24,772 nucleotides of DNA, taken from CAIUKV01 sp041659105 (GTDB lineage Bacteria; Actinomycetota; Acidimicrobiia; IMCC26256; PALSA-555). The position numbers were made by a program, and so were the translations under genes. Below the pieces are notes generated by a model that made no database searches, had not been told where the DNA came from, and saw only the letters and a list, made by a program, of their open reading frames with translations. Numbering within the stretch: position 1 is the stretch's first letter; the number at the start of each line of letters is the position of its first letter. The stretch covers positions 1-24,772 of the forward strand of contig JBAZYX010000060.1 in NCBI GenBank assembly GCA_041659105.1, given 5' to 3'. This document shows positions 1 to 6,108 of this stretch, in pieces.

Positions 1-577
1 GGCGCCGGTGCGTTGACGGTTCCAGATCGCCATCTCGAGCGCGTCGAGCGCGAGGTCGGAACGCAACGAGCGTGACGCTTGCCAGCCGACGACCATGCGG
101 GAGAACACGTCGATCACGAACGCCAGGTAGACCCAGCCGGAGTGGGTCTTGACGTAGGTGATGTCCGCGACCCGCAGCCGGTTCGGTGCCGTCGCGGCGA
201 ACTCGCGGTCCACGAGGTCAGCCGGGCGGGCGAAGCCGTGCTCACTGTCGGTCGTGACCGTCCAGGCCTTCCCTCGCCGGTTCCCGACGAGGCCCATCTC
301 TCGCATCAACCGCTCGACCGTGCAACGCGCGACCGGGATGTCCTCGTCGTTGAGCTGCGCCCAGATCTTCGCCGCGCCATACACGAACATGTTCGTGTCG
401 TAGACCCGCTGGATCTCGACCTTGAGCGCCTCGTCGCGCAACGCCCGCACGGAGGGCGGCCGCTTCTTCGCCGCCCAGTAGGTGTTCGGGGCGATCCCAC
501 AACCGTGCTCGGAGAGGACCCTGCAGATCGACTCGACCCCGAACCGTTCCCTGTGCGCGTCGATGAACGCGACTACC
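1..577 (-). CDS. IS3-family transposase OrfB (DDE integrase core), 3' end outside the window
   Basis: Read on the minus strand from about 577 this frame gives FIDAHRERFGVESICRVL, then a helix-turn-helix-like stretch, then ADITYVKTHSGWVYLAF and VIDVFSRMVVGWQASRS. These are the signature blocks of the IS3 OrfB integrase core (rve). The first catalytic Asp is in ADITYV; the other two catalytic acids lie beyond base 1, so the gene is cut by the window edge. The frame lies -1 relative to the downstream half of OrfA, and OrfB has no obvious own start. That is the arrangement by which IS3 elements make an OrfAB fusion by -1 frameshifting. I see no long slippery A tract at the junction (around 573-580). 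The enzyme would cut and join the ends of its own element. Within the visible part I see no stop codon. Confidence 0.9.
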
Positions 578-901
578 TCTTGGACTGGCGGTCGAGCTCC
601 GCCCCGAAGAAAGCCGACGCCGCCTTCAATATCTCGTTCGCACGGCGTAGCTCGCGGTTCTCCCGCTCGAGCTCCTTCATCCGGGCCCGTTCATCGGTCG
701 TCAGGCCCGGCCGGCGGCCATCGTCGACTCAGCCCGTCGCACCCACACGCGCAGCGTCTCACGGTTGATGTCGAGCTTCTGGGCGATCGACTCGATCGCC
801 TTCCACTGCGACGGATACTCATCTTGGTGCTCGAACACCAACCTGACCGCACGTTCGCGCAGCTCGGCCGGGTGTCGTTGCCCCTTCGGAAGTGACGGCA
901 T
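573..901 (-). pseudogene. IS3-family transposase OrfA with an internal frameshift
   Basis: The ATG at 901-899 starts MPSLPKGQRHPAELRERAV, a typical OrfA helix-turn-helix protein, preceded by GAGAGG about nine bases upstream. The frame runs well to RVWVRRAES and then hits a stop at 701. From about base 724 the expected continuation (RRPGLTTDERARMKELE, then the leucine-zipper-like RENRELRRANEILK and AASAFFGAELDRQ) lies in the -1 frame and ends at the TAG at 575-573. One base therefore appears to be missing near 724-727. The simplest reading is an inactivating lesion. A programmed shift is less likely, because canonical IS3 shifting occurs at the OrfA/OrfB junction, which is separately present here. 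A sequencing error is also possible. Confidence 0.85.
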
Positions 902-920
902 GCTCCATCCTCTCAAGAGA

Positions 921-950
921 AGGAGCAGTCACCAATCCCGGGGCGCTTCA
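921..950 (-). repeat. Probable left terminal inverted repeat of the IS3 element
   Basis: On the minus strand the sequence from 950 begins TGAAGCGCCCCGGGATTGG, about 50 bases upstream of the OrfA start. It starts with TG, as IS3-family ends do, and contains the GCCCCGGG block common in this group. The partner end and any target duplication are outside the window, so the exact boundary is inferred. Confidence 0.6.
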
Positions 951-1148
951 GCCCGGCAGCCACCTCTCGGGGGTTTCGATCCGAGACCATCTCCAGAGAC
1001 ATTCCCGAACGCTTGGGTGTCGTGGCGGCATGCATCTCGAGCAGCCAGGATGTGCTGGTGGCGGAACTGGTCAGCGGGACGATGGGTCTGGCTCGGGTTT
1101 GGTTGACGTCTCCTTCGTGGATCGTGGCTCCGCGGCAAGGATGTTCCG

Positions 1149-1206
1149 ATGCCCAAGAAGTTCCCTCCGGAGTTCAAGCGGGATGTGGTCACGGTCGCGC
1201 GTCGGA
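1149..1206 (+). pseudogene. 5' stub of a second IS3-type orfA
   Basis: The ATG at 1149 opens MPKKFPPEFKRDVVTVARR, which is the usual N-terminus of another IS3-type OrfA, in the opposite orientation to the element at 1-950. After 19 residues homology stops abruptly (next codons RRFR) and the frame closes within about 15 more codons. The break lies six to seven bases before the stop codon of the neighbouring lipoprotein gene. This is a truncated remnant, presumably left by a deletion or by replacement of the rest of the element. Bases 951-1148 between the two elements hold no recognisable gene; they probably include the untranslated left end of this second element. Confidence 0.7.
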
Positions 1207-1212
1207 GGCGTT

Positions 1213-2580
1213 TTAGGATGCGATCAAGCGGAAGTGGACGATGGTGATAGGGCTGAAGTTGTCGTTCCTGGTGATGACGGCGTAGATGTCGCCCGACGGT
1301 GCCACGGCGGCGGTGTTGAACGAGATGCTCCATCCCGGAACGGCAAGCTCGGAACCTTTGATGACGAGGCGTCCCGCGTCGGCGAGGCCGGTGTTGAGGT
1401 TGCCGTTGGCGTCGAGGAGAACGATCCCGATGCCGTCAGTTGAGTACCCAATGGCGGCGAGGCGGCCTGCGGGGAGGGGCAACACGCGGCTGATTCGGTC
1501 GTAGTTCGGGGCGCCCATGGTGACGTCAGGGCGGAGGTCACCGAAGCCGATACGACTGCGTCCCCCGAGGCCGAATGTCTGATCGATTGACCCGTTCTTC
1601 GTTAGCCGCGACAGGGAGTATCGCCATCCTTGGTCGCCGTCGTAGCGATCAGTCCCGATGACGAGAGCGTCGTTGAAGACGAGCGCAGCTGATTTGATGC
1701 CATCGCCGTAAGACTCCGAGGTGATGACCGCGCCTCCAGAGTCGTAGGTGGCGTCGAGTGTTCCGTTGACGTTCAAACGTGCCACGGTCACACCAGCGAC
1801 GATGAGGGTTCGTCCATCGGCGAGCGGCACTGTCTGTCGACAGAACGCGGATACCGATTGCGCGTACGGAATGTTGATGAGCGCGTTGGTTGCGGCGTTG
1901 CTCCACGTGCTGTCGATTGTGCCGTTGACGTTGATCCGGACGGCGCGGCATCGGTCGGTTCCGCTGGAGGGAATGTCGGCGTAGTAGAGCAGCACGATCC
2001 GGTTGGTGGAATCGACGGACAATGCCGCGGTGTGACAGGCCTCGGGGTCGCCCAGCGGGACCGACCCCGCCGCACCGAAGCTGGTGTCGAGTGTGCCGTT
2101 GGATGCGAACCGCCGGATCACGTACCCGCAGAAACCGAGACGTCCTGCGATCACAATGTGGTCGTCGGACGTAACGGTCAAGGCTGGCGCCCCAGCGAGG
2201 TCACTGAGGTGTGGTGACACGTTCGCCTTGAAGGCGGTATCGATAACACCCGTCGACGTCACCCGCACGAGTTGTGGGGCCGCACCTTCAAGGCCAGCGA
2301 GAAATACCAACGAGCCGTCGGAGAGCGTGGCCGCGTCGCCGACGTTGGCCCACCCGGCATCATCCGGGGGTACGTCGACGGGTGAACTGATGCGAAGCAA
2401 CCCGTTGGTCGCGAAGCCACGGTCGAATTCCCATGCCGGTTTCGGCGGAGGTGGGGGCGCCTGGATTGGTGTTACGGGCGGCGGCGGTTCCGGAACACAC
2501 GCGGAGGCAAGCAGCCCGATCGCCAATAGCAGTACGCATGCCGCGAGCGACCGAGACCGCTTTCCTTGCCAGCGCACCAT
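1213..2580 (-). CDS. Secreted lipoprotein with delta-60 / DUF5122 beta-propeller repeats
   Basis: A 455-residue protein with an N-terminal signal peptide: Lys/Arg-rich start, hydrophobic stretch LAACVLLLAIGLLASAC, then a likely lipidated Cys followed by a proline-rich linker. This suggests a protein tethered outside the membrane. The body repeats the motif NGT[LI]D[TSA] plus an aromatic residue several times, for example NGTLDTSFGAAGS and NGSIDQTFGLGGRSRIG. That is the delta-60 repeat (DUF5122), which builds beta-propellers. No catalytic residues are evident, and the ligand or role is unknown. Two ATGs lie in tandem. I prefer the second (2580) because GGCGGGGG then sits at normal ribosome-binding distance; the first would start at 2583. 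The gene points toward the IS remnants, and its TAA almost abuts them. Confidence 0.8.
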   Translation of the reverse strand: MVRWQGKRSRSLAACVLLLAIGLLASACVPEPPPPVTPIQAPPPPPKPAWEFDRGFATNGLLRISSPVDVPPDDAGWANVGDAATLSDGSLVFLAGLEGAAPQLVRVTSTGVIDTAFKANVSPHLSDLAGAPALTVTSDDHIVIAGRLGFCGYVIRRFASNGTLDTSFGAAGSVPLGDPEACHTAALSVDSTNRIVLLYYADIPSSGTDRCRAVRINVNGTIDSTWSNAATNALINIPYAQSVSAFCRQTVPLADGRTLIVAGVTVARLNVNGTLDATYDSGGAVITSESYGDGIKSAALVFNDALVIGTDRYDGDQGWRYSLSRLTKNGSIDQTFGLGGRSRIGFGDLRPDVTMGAPNYDRISRVLPLPAGRLAAIGYSTDGIGIVLLDANGNLNTGLADAGRLVIKGSELAVPGWSISFNTAAVAPSGDIYAVITRNDNFSPITIVHFRLIAS

Positions 2581-2696
2581 CATCCCCCGCCTGAAGTGTC
2601 CGTATCATCTCATACGGTTCCTTTTTCCAACGAAGCAGGTTGGATGTCCGGCCTCGCTGGACGCCGTCGGCCTGTGTCGCTCAGGATGCTTACGGC

Positions 2697-2720
2697 CTGA
2701 AGCAACCCGGGGTGCTTCAG
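2697..2720. repeat. Perfect 8-bp-stem hairpin resembling a solo IS end
   Basis: CTGAAGCA (2697-2704) and TGCTTCAG (2713-2720) are exact inverted complements around ACCCGGGG. Read on the minus strand from 2719, TGAAGCACCCCGGGTTG matches the IS3 terminus at 950 at nearly every position. It may be a leftover terminal repeat, or a terminator-like stem between the divergent genes at 2580 and 2800. No T tract follows on either strand. Confidence 0.6.
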
Positions 2721-2731
2721 TCTGCGACGAC

Positions 2732-2790
2732 GCTCAGGGGTGCTTCGGTCACGCTGGGGTGGCGCAGCGTGGTAGCTCCAGAATGGGCAT
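2732..2790 (+). repeat. Structured repeat, copy 1 (upstream of the 115-aa gene)
   Basis: It shares ACGCTGGGGTGG (2751-2762) and weaker flanking matches with the copies at 3157 and 3901. The centre folds as CACGCTG (2750-2756) / CAGCGTG (2765-2771), a perfect 7-bp stem. The stem sequence differs from that of the 3157 copy while a hairpin is kept at the same place, which suggests the structure matters. Confidence 0.55.
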
Positions 2791-2794
2791 TCTG
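2779..2794. promoter_or_regulatory. Perfect 16-bp palindrome just upstream of the 115-aa gene
   Basis: CAGAATG (2779-2785) and CATTCTG (2788-2794) are exact inverted complements with a 2-bp spacer. The palindrome ends five bases before the ATG at 2800 and contains the only G-rich stretch available as a ribosome-binding site. It could be an operator or an RNA hairpin that limits translation. Function is inferred from position only. Confidence 0.5.
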
Positions 2795-2799
2795 TGCGC

Positions 2800-3144
2800 A
2801 TGACCGATGCCCTCCCGTCGCTCGCTGATCTGCGAGCAACGTTCATCGACGCCCTCCACTTCGAGGGTGATCAAGGACTCTGGGAAGTCGTCTGGTCTCT
2901 GAATGCCAGCCACGCCTCAGCACCCGTCGCTTCCAAGGTGACGCTCGCACGGGAACTCATCTTCGACTCGCTGTCAGAGGGTGTTGTAACCCTCAGCGCC
3001 TCTGAGTGGCCGCGCACCGCTCGCGATGGGCGACCCCTGACGGCTACCGAAATGGAGCGCCTGAGAGTCGAGGACGCGCCGTGGTTCGAACCGAGCAGCA
3101 CGCCAGGGCTAGTGGTCTGGGTGAGCGAGCGGAAGAGCGCATAG
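2800..3144 (+). CDS. Small hypothetical protein (114-115 aa), acidic, cassette-like gene
   Basis: From the ATG at 2800 the protein begins MTDALPSLADLRATFIDAL and includes FEGDQGLWEVVWSLN and a C-terminal segment APWFEPSSTPGLVVWVSE. It has no signal peptide or membrane segment and looks like a soluble, compact alpha/beta domain. I do not recognise the family and assign no function. A GTG two codons upstream (2794) is an alternative start, but it overlaps the palindrome. No good Shine-Dalgarno is present. Codon use is plainly coding, though slightly less GC-biased than the chromosome-like genes further right. The gene is bracketed by two copies of a structured repeat, one about 10-70 bp upstream and one starting 12 bp after the stop, which suggests it moved as a unit. 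Confidence 0.7.
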   Translation: MTDALPSLADLRATFIDALHFEGDQGLWEVVWSLNASHASAPVASKVTLARELIFDSLSEGVVTLSASEWPRTARDGRPLTATEMERLRVEDAPWFEPSSTPGLVVWVSERKSA

Positions 3145-3156
3145 CTGCCGAGCTGG

Positions 3157-3215
3157 CTCGGGGGACATCAAGCCACGCTGGGGCGTGGGACGGATGTCGT
3201 CCCAGAGCTGGCGTC
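3157..3215 (+). repeat. Structured 59-bp repeat, copy 2
   Basis: It begins 12 bp after the stop of the 115-aa gene. Without gaps it matches the copy at 3901-3959 at about 44 of 59 positions by hand count, including GGGACATC, ACGCTGGGG and TGTCGTCC. It can fold into a two-part stem: CCACGC (3173-3178) with GCGTGG (3183-3188), and outside that GGGACATC (3162-3169) with GATGTC plus CCC (3193-3203). Confidence 0.65.
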
Positions 3216-3284
3216 GGCGCTCTCTCGGTCGATGACAGCCTGACCGCGGTCGCTCACAGGGCCGCGTCCGCGGTAGACAGCGTC

Positions 3285-3887
3285 GTGACCACCATTCGAT
3301 CGGCGACAGCGGCGGACCGCGCCGGGCTGGCGGATTCCCTGGCGAGTGCGTTCGCCGAGGATCCGCTCTTCAACTGGATGGCGGGAGGGGTGACCGGCAG
3401 GGCCTTCGAGCCGAAGGTACGCATCGTGTTCGACGCGTTCCTCAAGATCGACCTCGAGCGGGCCGAGCACCTCGTCTTCACCGACGGGGACGGCATCGGT
3501 GTCGCCGTCTGGAAGGCGCCGAACAAGTGGAAGATGTCGTCCGGCGACATGCTCCGGGCATTCCCGGCGATGCTTCGAGCCTTCGGCACCAAGGCGCCGA
3601 GGATGATCGGCGCCTTCAACGCAATCGAGAAGGTGCATCCGAAGGAGGAGCACTACTACCTCGAGGCTCTGGGCACCCGGCAGGACATGCAGAGCAAGGG
3701 CGTCGGCTCGGCGGTGATCCGCCACATGCTCGACCGGTGCGACACCGAGGGTGTGCCGGCGTACCTGGAGAGCTCCAACGTCCGGAACGTGCCGTTCTAC
3801 GCTCGGCACGGGTTCGAGACGACCGGCGAGATCGTCGTCGGCAAGGGCGCACCGACGGTCACCGCCATGTGGCGCGCGCCGCGCTGA
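3285..3887 (+). CDS. GNAT-family N-acetyltransferase
   Basis: A 200-residue protein from the GTG at 3285 (TTIRSATAADRAGLADSL). It shows the GNAT fold in order: motif C/D with AFAEDPLFNWM near the N-terminus, motif A with YLEALGTRQDMQSKGVGSAV (the QSKGVG loop binds acetyl-CoA pyrophosphate), and motif B with NVPFYARHGFETTGE. The family transfers an acetyl group from acetyl-CoA to an amine; the acceptor cannot be told from sequence. The frame stays open upstream to 3006, but that part overlaps the preceding gene and the repeat at 3157-3215, so I reject the long form. A weak ribosome-binding site leaves the start uncertain by a few codons. The gene is followed 13 bp after its stop by another copy of the 59-bp repeat. 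Confidence 0.9.
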   Translation: MTTIRSATAADRAGLADSLASAFAEDPLFNWMAGGVTGRAFEPKVRIVFDAFLKIDLERAEHLVFTDGDGIGVAVWKAPNKWKMSSGDMLRAFPAMLRAFGTKAPRMIGAFNAIEKVHPKEEHYYLEALGTRQDMQSKGVGSAVIRHMLDRCDTEGVPAYLESSNVRNVPFYARHGFETTGEIVVGKGAPTVTAMWRAPR

Positions 3888-3900
3888 GCATCAGGACGCG

Positions 3901-3959
3901 CTCGAGGGACATCTCTCGACGCTGGGGTGGGGGAACGCTGTCGTCCTGGAACCGGCGTT
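3901..3959 (+). repeat. Structured 59-bp repeat, copy 3
   Basis: It begins 13 bp after the GNAT stop, almost the same offset as copy 2 after its gene. The core ACGCTGGGGTGG is at 3919-3930 and TGTCGTCC is at 3939-3946. The hairpin is weaker than in copies 1 and 2. The remaining bases to 4025 hold no gene that I can see. Confidence 0.6.
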
Positions 3960-4025
3960 TCGAGGGGACGCCTGTCGGCGTTGTGGCGGAGTTGCCAGGC
4001 CCGCGTGCCCAGTGGCAGCGGACCT

Positions 4026-4589
4026 TCAGGCCGTGACTCGACTGGGTTGGTAACGCAGAGCGACCGCCCCCGCCCGGAACTCCTGGCGCCCCACGAGCTC
4101 CAGCTCGAGCCGCTCGCTCAAGCCGGCGAGCAACGTCGGCCCGTGGCCCGCCAGGATGGGGTGCACGACGAACTCGTACTCGTCGATCAATCCCAGATCC
4201 GCCAAGGCCAGCGGGAGGGTCACGCCTGCCACGGACAGGCCGCTGCCGGGCTCCTGCTTGAGCTGCTGAACGGCTTTCGCCAGGTCACCCTGCACGAGCT
4301 CCGCGTTCCAGTCGACCTGGTCCAGGGTGCTCGACACGACGTACTTCTTTGCGCTGTCGATCGTCCGGGCGAAGGGGATCATCCAATCATCCATCCAGTC
4401 AGGCCACGTTCCCGTCGCCGGTCGCCACGCTTCCTCCATCATCTCGTAGGTCACCCGGCCGAAGAGAACGGCGTCGGCTCGTTCCATCTCGGCGGCAAAG
4501 TGGTGGTGCAACTCCTCGTCCGGGAGCATCACCTGGTGATCGCAGCAGCCGTCGAGGGTGACGTTGATCGAGTATCGGAGCGGTCTCAT
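4026..4589 (-). CDS. RibD C-terminal / dihydrofolate-reductase-like protein
   Basis: A 187-residue soluble protein starting MRPLRYSINVTLDGCCDH at the ATG at 4589, with AAGGGAGAG eight bases upstream. It carries the hallmarks of the RibD_C/DHFR-like family: the N-terminal strand with LDG, ADAVLFGRVTYEMM (the nucleotide-contacting helix region), KKYVVSSTLD, GSGLSVAGVTLPLALADLGL and the strand DEYEFVVHPILAGHGPTLL. Members are NADPH-dependent reductases of pterin or pyrimidine-like compounds, or uncharacterised relatives; the substrate is not predictable here. The open frame extends to 4736, but the extra N-terminus is low-complexity and lacks family similarity. A TACGGT -10-like box lies upstream on the minus strand. 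The gene faces the GNAT gene tail to tail. Confidence 0.9.
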   Translation of the reverse strand: MRPLRYSINVTLDGCCDHQVMLPDEELHHHFAAEMERADAVLFGRVTYEMMEEAWRPATGTWPDWMDDWMIPFARTIDSAKKYVVSSTLDQVDWNAELVQGDLAKAVQQLKQEPGSGLSVAGVTLPLALADLGLIDEYEFVVHPILAGHGPTLLAGLSERLELELVGRQEFRAGAVALRYQPSRVTA

Positions 4590-4758
4590 GGGTTGCTCTC
4601 CCTTGCTGCGGTCGCAGGTACCTGGCGGACCGTAATCAGACCGGCGCCGCCGCCATTTCTCATCGGTCCCCCGCGTCGGACCTGCTCGCAGGGCGCGAGG
4701 ATCGCGCACCCGTAGCATGACGCCCGGGACACTCACGGGGAGCGGAGACCCCGGTCCT

Positions 4759-5049
4759 TCATCGCATCAGTGCGAGGCGGATGTCGAGGAGCGGATCCAC
4801 CACGCGGCGCCGGTCGAGGAGTTGGTCTTGGCGGTAGGAGACCAGTGCATCGTTGACGATCGACGCGACGGCCGCGCCCGATGTGACGTCGCGTACGCTC
4901 TAGCGGACGTCGTGGAGCAGCTGGGTCGCTTCCTCGCGTGTGAAGATCTCCCGGTGTGATGCAGCGCTGAGCGCGGCGTCGACGAGCGCGATCGTCGCGA
5001 GCTCGCGCTCGGTGGCGGGATCGTGGTGTGTGGCCAGCCCGGTGCTCAT
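4759..5049 (-). pseudogene. Small gene (97 codons) interrupted by an in-frame TAG
   Basis: From the ATG at 5049 the frame reads MSTGLATHHDPATERELATI and ends EATQLLHDVR at a TAG (4902-4900). The same frame then continues without a break as SVRDVTSGAAVASIVNDALV and LLDRRRVVDPLLDIRLALMR to a TGA at 4759. Both halves have coding-like third positions and helical, soluble composition, so I read this as one gene with a nonsense mutation. A 49-residue protein could still be made. The start overlaps the stop of the preceding small ORF (ATGA), indicating coupled translation. I do not recognise the family. Confidence 0.55.
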
Positions 5050-5183
5050 CGCAAGCCTGCTTCGAGGGTGAGGCGCCGCCGGGCGATCTGCTCGCGGGTC
5101 GTGTACGCCGCTGCGAGGTGGATGGCCAGCTGTGCCGTCGGCTCATGGCGAAGCAGGTACCCGAAGAACGTCTCGACGCTCAC
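5046..5183 (-). CDS. Small hypothetical protein (45 aa), translationally coupled
   Basis: A GTG start at 5183 is preceded by AAAGGGAGG at ideal distance. The product starts with the segment VETFFGYLLRHEPTAQLAI and ends TREQIARRRLTLEAGLR: a short helical protein with a basic C-terminus and no membrane segment. Its TGA overlaps the ATG of the next small gene (4759-5049), so the two look like an operon. The strong ribosome-binding site is the best argument that it is real. The family is unknown, and it may be a toxin-antitoxin-like or leader-type gene, but nothing shows that. Confidence 0.5.
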   Translation of the reverse strand: MSVETFFGYLLRHEPTAQLAIHLAAAYTTREQIARRRLTLEAGLR

Positions 5184-5640
5184 GCTGCCTCCCTTTGATG
5201 TGGATATCGCCGAGCATCGCCGACGTGCCCGCCGTGTGGGAGGGCCAGAGGTCCCAACCGCGGAGGCCGACCGGGCGGGCGATGCGCAGCGCCGCCGCGA
5301 GATGACCTTGGTCCTCACGGTCGTGGTCAGAAGCCTCGGGCGCCGCGACCGGCTTCTCCGAGAGGATCCACCCACCAAATGGTCACGAGCGCGATGCGCG
5401 GGAAGTTGGTGGAGTGATGCGTGAGGTCCTCGATGCACCCTGTGGGTTCGTGGACGAGCTGTTCTTGCGCGTCGGCGTCGGAATTGCAGCGACCGCGCTC
5501 CTGCTCGGCGCGATGCACGCGATGCACGCGATGCACGCGATGCACTGGTAGTCGAACACGGCGACGCCGGTCGATTGCGCCGCACGGGCGCCCAGCTCGA
5601 GGATGGCGGGGTCAGCCGGCGCGGTTGGGGGCCGCGCCAC
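5143..5640 (-). pseudogene. Decayed ORF segments, probably one frameshifted gene
   Basis: Three minus-strand stretches with coding-like GC3 lie end to end in alternating frames. The first contains PAILELGARAAQSTGVAVFD and runs into a short tandem repeat. The second contains QEQLVHEPTGCIEDLTHHST and PRIALVTIWWVDP. The third, back in the first frame, contains DREDQGHLAAALRIARPVGL and WPSHTAGTSAMLGDIHIKG, ending at the TGA at 5145-5143. Two frame changes, near 5510 and near 5375, would join them. I cannot name the original protein. The C-terminal part overlaps the start of the 45-aa ORF at 5183. Alternatives are several separate short relics, or chance open frames in GC-rich DNA. Confidence 0.35.
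5511..5546. repeat. Four tandem copies of a 9-bp unit
   Basis: The unit CGATGCACG occurs at 5511, 5520 and 5529, and with one final change (CGATGCACT) at 5538. Being a multiple of three it would not itself shift a frame. On the minus strand it would encode CIA or VHR repeats. It looks like slipped-strand expansion inside a decaying region. Confidence 0.9.
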
Positions 5641-5744
5641 TCCAGCAGGGTCCCGGGGCCGTCGTGGGGTGCGGCACGGAAGCTGCCGCCGAGGCGAGCG
5701 GCCCGGTCGGCCATGTTGCGCATCCCGTGGCCGGCGACGCGTTC
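5619..5744 (-). pseudogene. C-terminal scrap of a sensor histidine kinase (HATPase end)
   Basis: The minus-strand frame from about 5744 reads VAGHGMRNMADRAARLGGSF and then DGPGTLLEWRGP. This is the last part of the ATPase domain of NarL/DevS-type sensor kinases (the G-G-L/M-RNM-DRA-LGG block and the closing GT..EW). Nothing upstream in frame is kinase-like: the segment joins directly to an alpha-hydrolase N-terminus near 5741. It is a non-functional remnant. Confidence 0.7.
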
Positions 5745-5851
5745 ATCGTGACCAGCAGGCCGACCACGTCGACGTCCGGTTCCTCCCGAGCGGTTGCGAG
5801 CGCGAACGTGCTGTCCTTGCCGCTGCTCCAGCTCATCCAGGCGCGGCTCAT
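5741..5851 (-). pseudogene. N-terminus of an adenine nucleotide alpha-hydrolase / diphthine-ammonia ligase-like ATPase, truncated
   Basis: The ATG at 5851 overlaps the stop of the DUF5522 gene (ATGA). It begins MSRAWMSWSSGKDSTFALAT and continues DVDVVGLLVTMN. The SSGKDS PP-loop and the following helix and strand are the start of the alpha-hydrolase superfamily (normally about 200 or more residues). After 37 residues similarity ends exactly where the kinase scrap begins in another frame; the open frame then runs meaninglessly to 5612. This marks a deletion or recombination junction at about 5741. Confidence 0.75.
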
Positions 5852-6108
5852 GCGACGAACGGGCAGTGCCGGCAATCGGTGTCACAGCACGTGCCCCGGT
5901 CGGCCAGGTACGCCGCAGTGAACACGAACAGCCCGGTGCTCGGGTCGACGTAGCCGTCGGCACCGGCGTCGAGCGCGCGCACGTGCGCCGCAAGGATCGC
6001 CGGCCGGTCGGGACGATCGACGTCGAGCCGCGCCGGGTGCGGCTCGGTGAGCGGCCGGTCGGCCAGTGGCGTCTCGGGCACGCGGTGATCGTACCGACGA
6101 CCGGTCAC
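5848..6108 (-). CDS. DUF5522-family small protein
   Basis: An 86-residue protein whose C-terminal half carries the family signature: YVDPSTGLFVFTAAYLADRG followed by the cysteine cluster CCDTDCRHCPF. Four cysteines and a histidine in this arrangement suggest a metal-binding knuckle, though no function is established for the family. The GTG at 6108 overlaps the stop of the upstream lipoprotein gene (GTGA), implying coupled translation. A second GTG at 6081 is an alternative start and would drop a weakly conserved N-terminus. The stop overlaps the next start (ATGA), so lipoprotein, DUF5522 and the now truncated alpha-hydrolase formed one operon. Confidence 0.85.
   Translation of the reverse strand: MTGRRYDHRVPETPLADRPLTEPHPARLDVDRPDRPAILAAHVRALDAGADGYVDPSTGLFVFTAAYLADRGTCCDTDCRHCPFVA

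Noticed and set aside
3006..3284. Long N-terminal form of the acetyltransferase
   Set aside because: It would overlap the preceding gene and the repeat, and the extra sequence has no GNAT features.
3157..3959. Classical integron attC sites
   Set aside because: Position and hairpins fit, but the conserved GTTRRRY and RYYYAAC boxes are missing and no integrase is present. Kept only as a cassette-like repeat.
5511..5546. CRISPR array
   Set aside because: The 9-bp units are contiguous, with no spacers and no cas genes.
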